DNA of 64,000 nt from Brevibacterium sp. S111 (GCF_004745075.1 NZ_RHFH01000001.1:310001-374000), one strand, 5' to 3'; counted from the first letter of the stretch, positions 1 through 10,513 are shown. Numbers and translations are program-made. Notes: a model not told the origin generated them from the letters alone.

Positions 1-1170
<1,170 letters not shown>

Positions 1171-1182
1171 TTAACTAAGTCC

Positions 1183-2286
1183 ATGACCTTTCCGCAGATA
1201 CGCACCCACGCCGAGGCGACCGCCCCCATCGTCATCGACGGCGGGTTGGGCACCGCGGCCGAGGACCGCGGCATCGACCTCGACCACGACCTGTGGTCAG
1301 CCGAACTCATCCGCAGGAACCCCGACGCCCTCGCCGAGGTGCACGCCGCCTTCGCCGCATCCGGTGCCCGGATCCTCACGACCGCGAGCTATCAGGCGAC
1401 GCCGCTCGGCTTCGAGCGGGCAGGAATCGGTGCGGCCGAGGGCCGTCGGATCGTCACCGAGAGCGTGCGGATCGCCCGAGCTGCGGCGACCGCAGCCGCA
1501 GGCATCGAATCGGAGGGCACAGGCACAGCCGCCGCGACGCCGCACAGGGTGCCGGCCGCAGCGAACGCGAACGCAGGCGAGGCATCGGCTGCAGCCACGA
1601 GTGCCGGACCTGCACACATACTCATCGCAGGCTCCGTCGGGCCATATGGTGCCGCGCTGGGCGACGGCGGCGAGTACACCGGTGCCTACCGTCTCAACTC
1701 CGAGGAGTACGCGTCCTTTCACCGTCCGCGCATCGAAGCCCTCGCCGAGGCGGGTGCGGACCTGCTCGCCATCGAGACCCAGCCGCGTCTCGACGAGATC
1801 CGCGCGATCATGAACCTGGCCGAAGAGGTGGGTCTTCCTGCGTGGGTGAGTGTGACCCTACAGGCAGGCACGGACACGACTCCGCACGACTGCCCCACCC
1901 TGCCCGACGGATCGAGCTTGGCCGAACTCGCTGAGGCAGCGTCCGTCTCGGTGGCGGTGAAAGCGATCGGGGTCAACTGTGTGCGTCCTTCGATCGTCGC
2001 CCCGGCACTCGCGGAACTCGCGCGGCACACGCAGCTGCCGCTCGTCGCCTACCCGAACTCGGGCGAAACCTATGATGCAGCGGCACTGGCCTGGGCCGGT
2101 GAGCGCACGGAGGCGGGAACCAACTCGTCGCCAGTGGCGGGGGTCGAGACGTGGCCGGTCGCGGAGTGGGCCCGACTCGGGGCGCAGATCATCGGCGGCT
2201 GCTGCCGGGTTCGGCCCGCCGATATCGCGGTGCTGAGCGGCGGTCTGGAACCCACTGGCTGCCAAGGGCCGACCGGCGACCGGTGA
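1183..2286 (+). CDS. mmuM: Homocysteine S-methyltransferase
   Basis: Transfers a methyl group from S-methylmethionine (or S-adenosylmethionine) to homocysteine to make methionine in the cytosol. The 367-residue TIM-barrel protein opens with PIVIDGGLGT and ends with the zinc ligands of the family: a Cys in GVNCVRP and the pair in IIGGCCRV. Family members are about 300-315 residues; the extra length lies in an Ala/Thr/Asn-rich insertion at residues 101-142, between the SVRIAR helix and the strand HILIAGSVGP. The ATG at 1183 was chosen because upstream codons overlap tgt; no clear ribosome-binding site is visible. The stop codon lies inside a short-repeat tract (2271-2362). Confidence 0.88.
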   Translation: MTFPQIRTHAEATAPIVIDGGLGTAAEDRGIDLDHDLWSAELIRRNPDALAEVHAAFAASGARILTTASYQATPLGFERAGIGAAEGRRIVTESVRIARAAATAAAGIESEGTGTAAATPHRVPAAANANAGEASAAATSAGPAHILIAGSVGPYGAALGDGGEYTGAYRLNSEEYASFHRPRIEALAEAGADLLAIETQPRLDEIRAIMNLAEEVGLPAWVSVTLQAGTDTTPHDCPTLPDGSSLAELAEAASVSVAVKAIGVNCVRPSIVAPALAELARHTQLPLVAYPNSGETYDAAALAWAGERTEAGTNSSPVAGVETWPVAEWARLGAQIIGGCCRVRPADIAVLSGGLEPTGCQGPTGDR

Positions 2287-2362
2287 TCGACCGGAAACCG
2301 ACCAGCCACCGGAGACCGACCAGCGATCGGCCGGGACCGATAGGAGACCGGTGATCGACCGG
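2271..2362. repeat. Short GACCGG-type repeat tract
   Basis: A 92-bp tract of degenerate ACCGG/GACCG units begins in the last codons of mmuM and runs into the gap before the convergent FAD-oxidase gene. A 17-bp unit, GACCGGTGATCGACCGG, occurs exactly twice (2278-2294 and 2346-2362). The arms are partly self-complementary, so the tract could fold and end transcription of the two convergent genes; that is inference. Confidence 0.6.
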
Positions 2363-2417
2363 CGACTCAGCCCTGAACAGCGGCCGAGACGTCCTCGACG
2401 ATCCGGCCCCTGAAGTC

Positions 2418-3890
2418 TCAGCCGAGCATCTTGCCCGGGTTGAGGATCCCCAGCGGATCCACGGCGGTCTTGATCCCATCCTGCAGGGAGCGCGCCCCCG
2501 CATCGAGCTCACGGACCAGCCAGTCCCGTTTGAGGTACCCGACCCCGTGCTCGCCGGTGATCGTCCCACCGAGGTCGAGCCCGAGCTGCATGATCTCAGC
2601 GAACGTCTCCTTCGCCTCGGCCACGCTCGCCTCATCCGAGGCATCGAAGAGCACGCTCGGGTGCATGTTCCCGTCACCGGCATGACCGGCCGTGGACACC
2701 TCGACCGTGTGCCTGGCATCGATCTCGGCCAGACGTGCGAAGAACTCGCCGAGGCGGGACCGCGGCACGCACACATCGTCGATGAGTTCGCCCCCACCGA
2801 TCGTCGACACGTACTTCTCCAGCGCTGGCGACACGGCCCGACGTGCGGCGACGAAGAGCTCGGAGTCGGCGGGGTCGTCGGAGAAGAAGACCTCGCTGGC
2901 CCCCTGCTCCTCGGCGATGGTCTGGAACGATTCGAGTTCTGCCACTCCGGAGGCCCCTGGAGCGTCGGACTGCACGAGCAGCAGCGCACCCGCCTCATCG
3001 GGCAGACCGAAGTCCCCATAGGCGTTGACCATCGCCACCGTCGCCCCGTCCATGAGTTCGAGCATCGAGGGTGCGGCGCCGGAGGCCATGTACGCAGACA
3101 CCGTTCGGCCTGCCGATTCCATGTCCGGGAAGATGCCGACCCCGGTCACCGGCAGCGCCAGCAGCGGTTTGAGCCCCAAGGTGATCTCCACGATGACGCC
3201 CAGAGTGCCCTCGGAGCCGATGAACAGGGCAGCCAGGTCGAGGCCGGCCACGCCCTTGGCCGTCTGACGGCCCAGCTTCGTCACCGTGCCATCGGCGAGC
3301 ACCACGGTCAGCGCCCGCACATAGTCCTTCGTCACCCCGTATTTCACACAGCACATGCCCCCGGCGTTCGTGGCAACATTGCCGCCGATCGTCGAAATCG
3401 CCACCGACCCCGGATCCGGAGGGTAGGACAATCCGTGCTCGGCCAGGGCATGCTTGAGATCCTGGTTGATGACACCGGGCTGGACCCGGCAGGTCTGATC
3501 GACCTCATCGATGTCGAGAATCGCATCGAGCTTGGCGACATTGAGCAGAATCGCCCCATCGACGGCGTTCGCCGCTCCGGACAGGCCCGTCCGCGCGCCC
3601 TGCGTGACGACGGGGACCCGATGCTCCGCAGCGAAACGCATCACCGCCGCCACGTCATCGATGTTCGCGGCCCTGACCAGAGCCAGCGCAGCACCGGCCG
3701 GACAGAACAAGGCCTTGTCCGACGAGTAGGAGTCGATGACGTCGCGGTCGGTCACAAGCGCATCCGGACTGAGCACAGAGGCGAGCTCCGGCAGCGGCGC
3801 TTGCGTGTTCACAATCGGGCCCCCGTTCTCAGTCGAATCCCCGCTCCCGGTCGAATCCGCACTCACGGTCGAGTTCGCACTCGTCGTCAT
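2418..3890 (-). CDS. FAD-linked oxidase (GlcD / D-lactate dehydrogenase family)
   Basis: A 490-residue flavoprotein of the VAO/PCMH family, predicted to oxidise a 2-hydroxy acid such as glycolate or D-lactate. After a Ser/Thr-rich N-terminus of about 30 residues come the FAD-binding domain (VVTQGARTGLSGAAN, the PPDPGS motif, IGGNVATNAGGMCCVKYG, GSEGTLGVI) and the C-terminal FAD-oxidase domain with AGHAGDGNMHP and ITGEHGVGYLKR, which carry the conserved His ligands. The ATG overlaps the hisC-type stop codon (ATGA), so the two genes are translationally coupled. Exact substrate cannot be read from sequence: glycolate fits the nearby glyoxylate genes, D-lactate is equally possible. Confidence 0.85.
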   Translation of the reverse strand: MTTSANSTVSADSTGSGDSTENGGPIVNTQAPLPELASVLSPDALVTDRDVIDSYSSDKALFCPAGAALALVRAANIDDVAAVMRFAAEHRVPVVTQGARTGLSGAANAVDGAILLNVAKLDAILDIDEVDQTCRVQPGVINQDLKHALAEHGLSYPPDPGSVAISTIGGNVATNAGGMCCVKYGVTKDYVRALTVVLADGTVTKLGRQTAKGVAGLDLAALFIGSEGTLGVIVEITLGLKPLLALPVTGVGIFPDMESAGRTVSAYMASGAAPSMLELMDGATVAMVNAYGDFGLPDEAGALLLVQSDAPGASGVAELESFQTIAEEQGASEVFFSDDPADSELFVAARRAVSPALEKYVSTIGGGELIDDVCVPRSRLGEFFARLAEIDARHTVEVSTAGHAGDGNMHPSVLFDASDEASVAEAKETFAEIMQLGLDLGGTITGEHGVGYLKRDWLVRELDAGARSLQDGIKTAVDPLGILNPGKMLG

Positions 3891-4948
3891 AGAGCGGCAG
3901 CGACCTTGAGCACGCGTTCGAGAGCCTCATCGGGTCCGATGCTCACCCGCACACCGCCCTGCAGACGACGCACGGCTACGGCCTGTTCAGCGCAGGCGCC
4001 TTCGAACGCGACTGCCGCCTCGGGGTCGAGGGCGATCCACACATAGTTGCCCTGTGCCTCGGGGACCGTGAGACCCAGCTTGCGCAGCTCATCGGCGAAC
4101 CGGTCGCGCACCGTCGCAACCTGCTTGGCCCGCACGGCCACCTCGTCGATCCGAGCCAGAGATTCCCGAGCCGCGGCCTGGGCACCGGCGGTGACGGAGA
4201 ATGGGGCGATGACCTGGCGCAGCGCCGAGGCGATCTCGGCATCGGCGATACCGAAGCCCACCCGCAGACCGGCCAGCCCATGGGCCTTGGAGAAGGTTCG
4301 GGCGAGGACGAGATTCGGATGCTTCCGCCGCGCCGCCAGACCATCGGCCGCCTCGCTGGCGAATTCGAGGTACGCCTCGTCGAGAACGACGATGACGTCC
4401 TCGGGCACCTCGGTGAGGAACCCTTCGAGTTCGGCATCGGTGATCGTCGGACCCGTCGGGTTGTTCGGCGAGCACAGCAGCACGAGCCGGGTCGTGTCAT
4501 CGATGGCCGCGGCCATCGCACCGAAGTCGTGGCGACCGTCGTCGAGGAGGTCGACGGGGCGCTTCTGCGCACCGCGGGCGGCCGCGAGGATCGGGTACAT
4601 CTCGAACGACGGCCACGGGTAGACCACGGACGTGCCGTCCTCGAGCGTGATGTTCGTCAACGCTGACAGGACTTCGGAGGCACCGGCGCCGGGGACCACC
4701 TCAGCGGGTTCGACCCCGAGGTGGGAGGCGATATCGGCCACGAGCGCGGCCGACGTGGGGTCGGGATAGTTCCCCGGAATCGCCGAGGCGGAGGCGACGG
4801 CGTCGAGGACGCCTGGCAGCGGCGGCAGGTGGTTCTCGTTCGAGGACAGTTTGTACGGAGTCAGGCCCGGGGAATTGACGGGAGGCTTGCCGGGGGCATA
4901 CGGAGGGAACTCGGCCAGCGCGTCACGGAGAAGGAAACGTTTGGACAT
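3887..4948 (-). CDS. hisC: HisC-type PLP aminotransferase (histidinol-phosphate or aromatic)
   Basis: Class I/II PLP aminotransferase of 353 residues. It would transfer an amino group between glutamate and imidazole-acetol phosphate (histidine synthesis) or an aromatic 2-oxo acid. Features are KLSSNENHLPP near residue 33, GAGASEVL, SPNNPTGPT at 160-168, the DEAYLEF loop, and the PLP lysine K221 in TFSKAHGLAGLR. The start MSKRF at 4948 gives the standard family length; the open frame extends 52 codons further upstream but with low-likelihood composition. It is coupled to an FAD oxidase, not to other his genes, so it may be the extra HisC-like paralogue (aromatic aminotransferase, Pat) common in actinobacteria. 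The fold is certain, the substrate less so. Confidence 0.85.
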   Translation of the reverse strand: MSKRFLLRDALAEFPPYAPGKPPVNSPGLTPYKLSSNENHLPPLPGVLDAVASASAIPGNYPDPTSAALVADIASHLGVEPAEVVPGAGASEVLSALTNITLEDGTSVVYPWPSFEMYPILAAARGAQKRPVDLLDDGRHDFGAMAAAIDDTTRLVLLCSPNNPTGPTITDAELEGFLTEVPEDVIVVLDEAYLEFASEAADGLAARRKHPNLVLARTFSKAHGLAGLRVGFGIADAEIASALRQVIAPFSVTAGAQAAARESLARIDEVAVRAKQVATVRDRFADELRKLGLTVPEAQGNYVWIALDPEAAVAFEGACAEQAVAVRRLQGGVRVSIGPDEALERVLKVAAAL

Positions 4949-5162
4949 GTGCCCATATTTGCACACCTTGTGGCACGCGACACAGACTGTCTTGCCAAAG
5001 TGTCCGATCGGTCGGATCTGCACGGTTTTCGCGGACACCCATCCGCTGTGAGAATGCTCTCCCACCGCGGGCCCCGGTCGGCCCTGGTTACGGCACTGCG
5101 GCATCCGAAGAGTACGCTGAGAGACAACTACAAGCAGTCAGTGACGAGGAATGAGAGTCCAA

Positions 5163-6638
5163 ATGCCCTCACCGCAGGAAAAGGTCGACGTCGTCTTGAT
5201 CGGCGGCGGCATCATGAGCGCCACGCTCGGTGCCATGCTGACCGAACTTCAGCCCGACTGGGACATCCGTGTCTACGAGAAGCTCGACTATGTGGCCACG
5301 GAGAGCTCGGACCCCTGGAACAACGCCGGCACCGGCCACGCCGCACTCTGCGAACTCAACTACACCCCCGAGGACTCCAATGGTCATATCGACCTGGAAA
5401 AGGCCTCGAACATCAACCAGCAGTTCCATCACTCGCGCCAGTACTGGTCCCACCTCGTCGACACCGGTGTGCTCACTGACCCGAAGTCCTTCATCAACCC
5501 CATCGCCCACGTCAGCTACGGACGCGGCGACAAGGGACGCGACTACATCAAGAACCGCTACGAGCAGATGGTGCGCAACCCGCTGTTCGCGGATATGGAG
5601 TACACCGAGGATCCGGCCACCCAGGCCGAATGGCTGCCGCTGATGTTCGAAGGCCGCGGCCCCGGACAGGTCAACGGCACCTCGCGCATCCAGCAGGGCA
5701 CCGATGTCGACTTCGGCGCTCTGTCGAGTCAGCTGCTCAGCTACGTCGCCGACAAGGGCGCGACCGTGCGCACCAGCCACCAGGTCACCGACCTCGACCG
5801 TTCCTCCGACGGCTGGACGATCACCGTCAAGGATCTGCTCTCGCATGAGACCCATCAAGTGGGCGCGAAGTTCGTCTTCGTCGGTGCCGGCGGCGGAGCC
5901 CTGCCGCTGCTGCAGAAGTCCGGCATCCCCGAGGGACGCGGCTACGGCGGCTTCCCGGTCTCCGGCTACTTCCTGCGCACCGCGAACCAGGATCTCGTCA
6001 CCCGCCACCAGGCGAAGGTGTACGGCCAGGCCGCTCAGGATGCTCCCCCGATGTCCGTGCCGCACCTCGACACCCGTGTCGTCGACGGCAAGGACTATCT
6101 CATGTTCGGCCCCTACGCCGGCTTCTCGCCGAAGTTCCTCAAGAAGGGCCGTTTCACCGATCTGCCGTTCTCCGTGCGCGGAAACAACATCGCCACGATG
6201 CTCAATGTCGCCAAGGACAACACGGACCTCGTCACGTATCTCCTCGGTGAGCTCGCCGCGACGAAGAAGGCCCGCTTCGAGGCCCTGCACAACTTCATCC
6301 CCTCCGTCGACCCCAGCGACTGGGAGCTCATCCAGGCCGGTCAGCGCGTGCAGGTGATGAAGAAGGATCCGAAGAAGGGCGGTGTCCTTCAGTTCGGCAC
6401 CGAACTCATCTCGTCCGCCGACGGTTCGCTGGCGACTCTGCTCGGTGCTTCACCGGGTGCGTCGACGGCCGTGCCGATCATGATCGAGCTGCTCAAGACC
6501 TGCTTCCCGCGTGAGTACGCGGGCTGGGAGAAGAACTTCAAGGACATGATCCCCTCGCTCGGCCGCGACCTCGCCGACGACGAGACGCTGCTCAAGGAAC
6601 TCTCCGAGTACACCTCGCGGACCCTGCAGCTCATCTGA
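5163..6638 (+). CDS. mqo: Malate:quinone oxidoreductase
   Basis: Membrane-associated FAD enzyme that oxidises malate to oxaloacetate and passes electrons to the quinone pool. The N-terminal dinucleotide motif VVLIGGGIMSATLG and the family motif NNAGTGHAALCELNYTP are clear, as is the C-terminal GASPGASTAVPIM. Length is 491 residues from ATG 5163, normal for the family. An in-frame ATG at 5151 is alternative, but GAGGA lies directly against it and is better spaced (about 11 nt) for 5163. It is divergent from hisC with a 214-bp shared upstream region, and convergent with allE across a strong hairpin. Together with malic enzyme nearby it makes two outlets for malate. Confidence 0.95.
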   Translation: MPSPQEKVDVVLIGGGIMSATLGAMLTELQPDWDIRVYEKLDYVATESSDPWNNAGTGHAALCELNYTPEDSNGHIDLEKASNINQQFHHSRQYWSHLVDTGVLTDPKSFINPIAHVSYGRGDKGRDYIKNRYEQMVRNPLFADMEYTEDPATQAEWLPLMFEGRGPGQVNGTSRIQQGTDVDFGALSSQLLSYVADKGATVRTSHQVTDLDRSSDGWTITVKDLLSHETHQVGAKFVFVGAGGGALPLLQKSGIPEGRGYGGFPVSGYFLRTANQDLVTRHQAKVYGQAAQDAPPMSVPHLDTRVVDGKDYLMFGPYAGFSPKFLKKGRFTDLPFSVRGNNIATMLNVAKDNTDLVTYLLGELAATKKARFEALHNFIPSVDPSDWELIQAGQRVQVMKKDPKKGGVLQFGTELISSADGSLATLLGASPGASTAVPIMIELLKTCFPREYAGWEKNFKDMIPSLGRDLADDETLLKELSEYTSRTLQLI

Positions 6639-6682
6639 GTCGGTTCGTTCCAAGACTCAACTGCGCGCCGCCGAAACAGCGG

Positions 6683-6730
6683 AAACGACAACTGCTTGCC
6701 GGAATCACTTCCGGCAAGCAGTTGTCGTTT
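6683..6730. terminator. Bidirectional hairpin terminator between mqo and allE
   Basis: Perfect 22-bp inverted repeat (6683-6704 with 6709-6730, loop TCAC). The right arm ends in GTCGTTTTC and the left arm begins GAAAACG on the other strand, so both convergent genes meet a GC-rich stem followed by U residues. Confidence 0.85.
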
Positions 6731-6741
6731 TCACGCTCGGT

Positions 6742-7566
6742 TCAGAGTTCGACCTGACGGTTGACGTCCTTGTAGAGCAGGTAGCGGAACCGCCCCGGTC
6801 CCCCGGCGTAGCAGGCCTGCGGGCAGAACGCGCGCATGGAGATGAAGTCGCCTTCCTGCACCTCGACCCAGTCGCCGTTGAGACGGTAGACGGCCTTGCC
6901 TTCGAGCACGTAGAGCCCGTGCTCCATCTCGTGCGTCTCCGCGAACGGAATGACCGCACCGGCCTCGAAGGTGACGATGTTGACGTGCATGTCGTAGGCG
7001 AGATCCTCCGGATCGAGCGGACGCGTCGTCCGCCACCGGCCGTCGGTGCCGGGCATCGGCGAGGGCTCGACTTCGGCCTCGTTTCCGAACTTCGCCTCCG
7101 GGGTCAGCCCGGCCACGGGCTGATAGCGTTTGCGCACCCAATGGAAACGGGCCGCCTCGGTGCCGGTGGACTTCGCGGACCACGTCGAACCGGCCGGCAG
7201 GAACGCGAACCCGCCGGGGGTCAGAGTGTGGGCCTGCCCCTCATGGGTGACCTCGAGCTGGCCGGCCATGACGAAGAGGAAACCTTCGACCTCGGGCTGC
7301 GGTTCCGGCTTCTCGGAGCCGCCGCCGGGAGTGACTTCGAGGATCGTCTGCGAGAACGTCACCGCTCCCCCGGCCACGGGTTTGCTCAGCACCCAGGACC
7401 GTGTCCCGGTCCATTCGGGAAGATTCGAGGTGACGATATCGCGCAGCACTCCGCGCGGGATGACCGTATAGGCCTCGGTGACCAGGGCGCGGTCGGTGAG
7501 CAGATCCGACTGCGGAGGGTGGCCTCCGGTCGGAGCCCAATAGGTGTAGGGATCGGTCGTCGTCAT
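6742..7566 (-). CDS. allE: (S)-ureidoglycine aminohydrolase
   Basis: Bicupin Mn enzyme that releases ammonia from (S)-ureidoglycine to give (S)-ureidoglycolate in allantoin breakdown. Length is 274 residues. The C-terminal cupin holds E210, H212, H216 (AETHEMEHGLYVLEG) and Q250 (CPQACYAGG), the same spacing as the Mn ligands of the plant enzyme. The start MTTTDPYTYW at 7566 is preceded by AAGGAG at good spacing. It lies 29 bp downstream of the aldolase-like gene and is probably cotranscribed with it and with malic enzyme. Its substrate is made by allantoate amidohydrolase, which is not present in this window. Confidence 0.93.
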   Translation of the reverse strand: MTTTDPYTYWAPTGGHPPQSDLLTDRALVTEAYTVIPRGVLRDIVTSNLPEWTGTRSWVLSKPVAGGAVTFSQTILEVTPGGGSEKPEPQPEVEGFLFVMAGQLEVTHEGQAHTLTPGGFAFLPAGSTWSAKSTGTEAARFHWVRKRYQPVAGLTPEAKFGNEAEVEPSPMPGTDGRWRTTRPLDPEDLAYDMHVNIVTFEAGAVIPFAETHEMEHGLYVLEGKAVYRLNGDWVEVQEGDFISMRAFCPQACYAGGPGRFRYLLYKDVNRQVEL

Positions 7567-7595
7567 GGGCGGGGTCTCCTTCGGTCGGTGTGTTC

Positions 7596-8909
7596 TCAGT
7601 CCAGGGATCCGGTGCGGGCGAGCTGCCCGAGTTCGGCAAGGCTGAGGTTCGTGCGGGAGGTCACGAAATCCTCGGTGTGGGCACCGCAGACGAGTCCGCG
7701 GTCGAGGTAGCGGGCGAGCGCCTTCGCGGTCGCCGGTTCGTCGAGGACGGTCGAGTCCGCTTTGAACACATAGTTGTACAGGCGCTGGGCGGCCTTCGCT
7801 CCGCCTTCGCGGTAGAAGGCGAAGGTCGCGAGGAACCGGGTCGGCAGCTGATGCGGGTGGAGGTCCCAGCCCTGGTAGATTCCGCGCTTGAGATGGCGGC
7901 GCACGAGGCTGGCGTGCAGTGCCCACCCGTGGTGGACCTCGGCGGGTTCGCCCAGCGGGAGGATGTTCGTCGAACCGTCGGAGAGGTGGACCCCGGTGCC
8001 GGCGACGGCGAGCATCATCTGGTTCTTCGCGAAGTCCGCGACCGGGTGGTCCATGGCCTGGTAGGCCGCGGCCACACCCAGCGACGCAGAATAGTCGTAC
8101 GTACCGTAGTGCAGAGAGGTGACCCGACCCGCCCCCACATGCAGGGCCGGGGCCAGCGGCACGGTGCCATCGGCGCCGAGGATGAGCTGCGGGGTCTCGA
8201 CCTGGATCTCGAAGGTCAGTGTGCCTTCGGCCAGGCCGTGTTCGGCTTCGAGGCTGCGGCAGGCGATCACCATGGCGCGCACCTGGTCGATCGTGGTGAC
8301 TTTCGGCAGGGTGAGGACGAGGTTGTCCGGCAGCTGCCCGCCGGCCTTGACGAGTTCGGAGAGGAAGAGGTCGAGGGTGCGCAGCCCGCGGGCTCGTGTG
8401 TCCTCCTCCATGCACTTGAAGCGGATGCCCACGAACGCCGGTGCCCCGGTCTCGCTGCGCCCGGCCACCGCGTCGCGGGCGGCCTGGATCACCCACCGGT
8501 CTTCGTTCTCATCGCCCTGATCGCCGAACCCGTCTTCGAAGTCCAGGCGCAGGTCCTCGATCGGTTCGCGCTCGAGCTTCGCGGTGACCGCCTCGGCGAG
8601 CATTTCGGCTTCCCGGGCGACCTGATGGAGGCTGGGCATCTGCCCGGCGGGGCCGGGGCCGGCTTCCTTGCGGGCGGCGGTGATGACGCGTTCGGCCAGT
8701 TGGAGCATGCCCCCGTGGGCCTCGACGCATTCGAGCGCCTGCTGGCCCCACTGGTACGGCAGGTCCGGTGTCGTTCGGTCCCCGGGCACGTAGACGGTGT
8801 GCACGGGCTGGCGCACATCCCGTTCGCCCGGATAGCTCCGCTTCAGGAGCTCATCCGTGTCCCCCAGCAGTGAGTCGATATCAGCCAGTGTTGATCGTTC
8901 CACTTTCAC
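7596..8909 (-). CDS. Aldolase/citrate-lyase-like protein (DUF6986 type)
   Basis: A 437-residue protein with a GTG start, resembling the HpcH/HpaI aldolase-citrate lyase superfamily but longer than usual members. VYVPGDR near residue 39 recalls the substrate loop of citrate lyase beta. The acidic motif RLDFEDGFG (about 121-129) and FEIQVETPQLI (about 233-243) match the positions of metal-binding acidic residues in that TIM-barrel family, and HYGTYDYSASLG follows at about 267. Such proteins are often mislabelled phosphoenolpyruvate kinase. Position between allE and malic enzyme suggests a role with glyoxylate or another C2/C3 intermediate; the reaction is unknown to me. The fold assignment is by motif only. 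Confidence 0.6.
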   Translation of the reverse strand: MKVERSTLADIDSLLGDTDELLKRSYPGERDVRQPVHTVYVPGDRTTPDLPYQWGQQALECVEAHGGMLQLAERVITAARKEAGPGPAGQMPSLHQVAREAEMLAEAVTAKLEREPIEDLRLDFEDGFGDQGDENEDRWVIQAARDAVAGRSETGAPAFVGIRFKCMEEDTRARGLRTLDLFLSELVKAGGQLPDNLVLTLPKVTTIDQVRAMVIACRSLEAEHGLAEGTLTFEIQVETPQLILGADGTVPLAPALHVGAGRVTSLHYGTYDYSASLGVAAAYQAMDHPVADFAKNQMMLAVAGTGVHLSDGSTNILPLGEPAEVHHGWALHASLVRRHLKRGIYQGWDLHPHQLPTRFLATFAFYREGGAKAAQRLYNYVFKADSTVLDEPATAKALARYLDRGLVCGAHTEDFVTSRTNLSLAELGQLARTGSLD

Positions 8910-9022
8910 ATTCTCTTTCTCTGCACAGGATTCAACGGCGAGGCGGCGATGCCGGGCCTGTGTTCATTGTCTCTCATTCCCCGCACCTGGGCACGGCGAC
9001 TCTCGGAGCGGCCGCGCTCCGT

Positions 9023-10402
9023 TCAGGACGAAACCGCCGCGACCGCCTCGGCGACCTTCGCCGCGACCTCGGGGTCGAAGACCGAGGGGACGACGTAGCC
9101 GGGGTGGAGTTCGTCCTCGGGGATGCACGAGGCGATGGCGTCGGCGGCCGCGACCATGATGTTCTCGTCGATGTCGGTCGCCTCGGCGTCGAGCAGGCCG
9201 CGGAAGATGCCGGGGAAGGCGAGCACATTGTTGATCTGGTTCGGGTAGTCGCTGCGTCCGGTGGCGACGACGGCTGCGTACTTCAGCGCCTCGGCGGGGT
9301 CGACCTCCGGGTCGGGGTTGGCCATGGCGAAGACGAGGGCGTCGGAGTTCATCGCCTGGATGTCGGAGCCGTCGAGGACGTTCGGGGCAGAGACGCCGAT
9401 GAACACATCCGCGCCGACGACGGCTTCCTTGAGGGATCCGTCGAAGCCTTCGGGGTTCGTGTTCGCCTGCAGCCACTTCTTGTGCTCGGTGTCGACGGTC
9501 GAGTGCGGGCCGATCGCGCCGCCTCGTCCGCAGGCAATGATGTTCGTGGCCCCCGCGACCTGGAGGAGTCGGATGATCGCGTTACCGGCCGCCCCGACGC
9601 CGGAGACGACGATGCGCAGGTCCTCGATCCTCTTGCCCACGACCTTGAGTGCGTTTTTCAGTGCGGCCAGGGTGACGACGCCGGTGCCGTGCTGATCATC
9701 GTGGAAGACCGGGATGTCGAGCTCTTCGCGCAGTCGGGCCTCGATCTCGAAGCAGCGCGGGGCGGCGATGTCCTCGAGGTTGATGCCGCCGTAGGCCGGG
9801 GCGATGGCCTTGCAGATCGCGATGATCTCCTCGGTGTCCTTCGTGTCGAGGGCCACCGGCCAGGCGTCGACACCGGCGAACTGTTTGAACAGCACGGCCT
9901 TGCCCTCCATCACGGGCATGGCCGCTTCGGGGCCGATGTCACCGAGTCCGAGCACCGCGGTGCCGTCGGTGACGACGGCGACGGTGTTGCGTTTGATCGT
10001 CAGCCGCCGGGCATCGTCCTTGTTCTTCGCGATCGCCTGGCACACGCGGGCCACGCCCGGGGTGTAGGCGCGGGAGAGATCATCGCGGTTGCGCAGGGGC
10101 ACCTTCGGGGCGGATTCGAGTTTGCCGCCGAGGTGGAGCAGGAAGGTCCGGTCCGAGACCTTGTGGACCTCGACCCCGGGCAGCTTCTCCAGCGCGTCGG
10201 AGACCTCACCGGCATGGGCGACGTCGCGGGTGTCGGCGCTGACGTCGATGGTCACCGTGTGCGGGGTGGATTCGACGACGTCGAGCGCCGTGACTCCCGC
10301 ACCGGTGGCCGCGGCTGCGGCCACGAGGTCGGACGTCGACGACTCTCCGACGGTCGTGCCGACGCGCAGGGTGATGGAGTATCCGGGACTGGTTGCGGCC
10401 AT
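9023..10402 (-). CDS. NAD(P)-dependent malic enzyme with N-terminal ACT-like domain
   Basis: Decarboxylates malate to pyruvate. Residues 1-90 form an ACT-like regulatory region, followed by the malic domain ([57 protein letters not shown]) and a Rossmann domain ([18 protein letters not shown]). Length is 459 residues from ATG 10402; a TTG two codons upstream is possible, but AGAGAGGA is better placed for the ATG. Divergent from the iclR gene, with two tandem operator candidates in the 162-bp gap, so it is probably controlled by that regulator. A short hairpin (9004-9021) follows the stop, then the aldolase-like gene. Confidence 0.92.
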   Translation of the reverse strand: MAATSPGYSITLRVGTTVGESSTSDLVAAAAATGAGVTALDVVESTPHTVTIDVSADTRDVAHAGEVSDALEKLPGVEVHKVSDRTFLLHLGGKLESAPKVPLRNRDDLSRAYTPGVARVCQAIAKNKDDARRLTIKRNTVAVVTDGTAVLGLGDIGPEAAMPVMEGKAVLFKQFAGVDAWPVALDTKDTEEIIAICKAIAPAYGGINLEDIAAPRCFEIEARLREELDIPVFHDDQHGTGVVTLAALKNALKVVGKRIEDLRIVVSGVGAAGNAIIRLLQVAGATNIIACGRGGAIGPHSTVDTEHKKWLQANTNPEGFDGSLKEAVVGADVFIGVSAPNVLDGSDIQAMNSDALVFAMANPDPEVDPAEALKYAAVVATGRSDYPNQINNVLAFPGIFRGLLDAEATDIDENIMVAAADAIASCIPEDELHPGYVVPSVFDPEVAAKVAEAVAAVSS

Positions 10403-10428
10403 GGGCAATATCCTCTCTGATATTGATT

Positions 10429-10464
10429 TTCCGTATTACGGACATTATCTTCTACCTAGTGGAA
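10429..10464. promoter_or_regulatory. Candidate IclR operator 1 (two 15-bp boxes, 6-bp spacer)
   Basis: Box A is TTCCGTATTACGGAC (10429-10443) and box B TTCTACCTAGTGGAA (10450-10464). Both fit TTCC-N7-GGAA with one or no deviation in each half; centres are 21 bp apart, about two helical turns. It lies 27 bp upstream of the malic enzyme start. The same layout recurs upstream of four other transcription units here. Confidence 0.65.
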
Positions 10465-10477
10465 ATTCTAGAGGTTA

Positions 10478-10513
10478 TTCACCGATTCGGAAAGTTTCTT
10501 CCATTTCGGGATT
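10478..10513. promoter_or_regulatory. Candidate IclR operator 2 (two 15-bp boxes, 6-bp spacer)
   Basis: Box A TTCACCGATTCGGAA (10478-10492) and box B TTCCATTTCGGGATT (10499-10513) repeat the 15-6-15 layout, 13 bp after operator 1 and 51 bp before the iclR start. Positions fit autoregulation of iclR. Confidence 0.55.

Noticed and set aside
7590-10420. Plus-strand open frames opposite the aldolase-like and malic enzyme genes
   Set aside because: Codon-position mirror of real genes; composition is Asp/Val/Arg-rich without domains.
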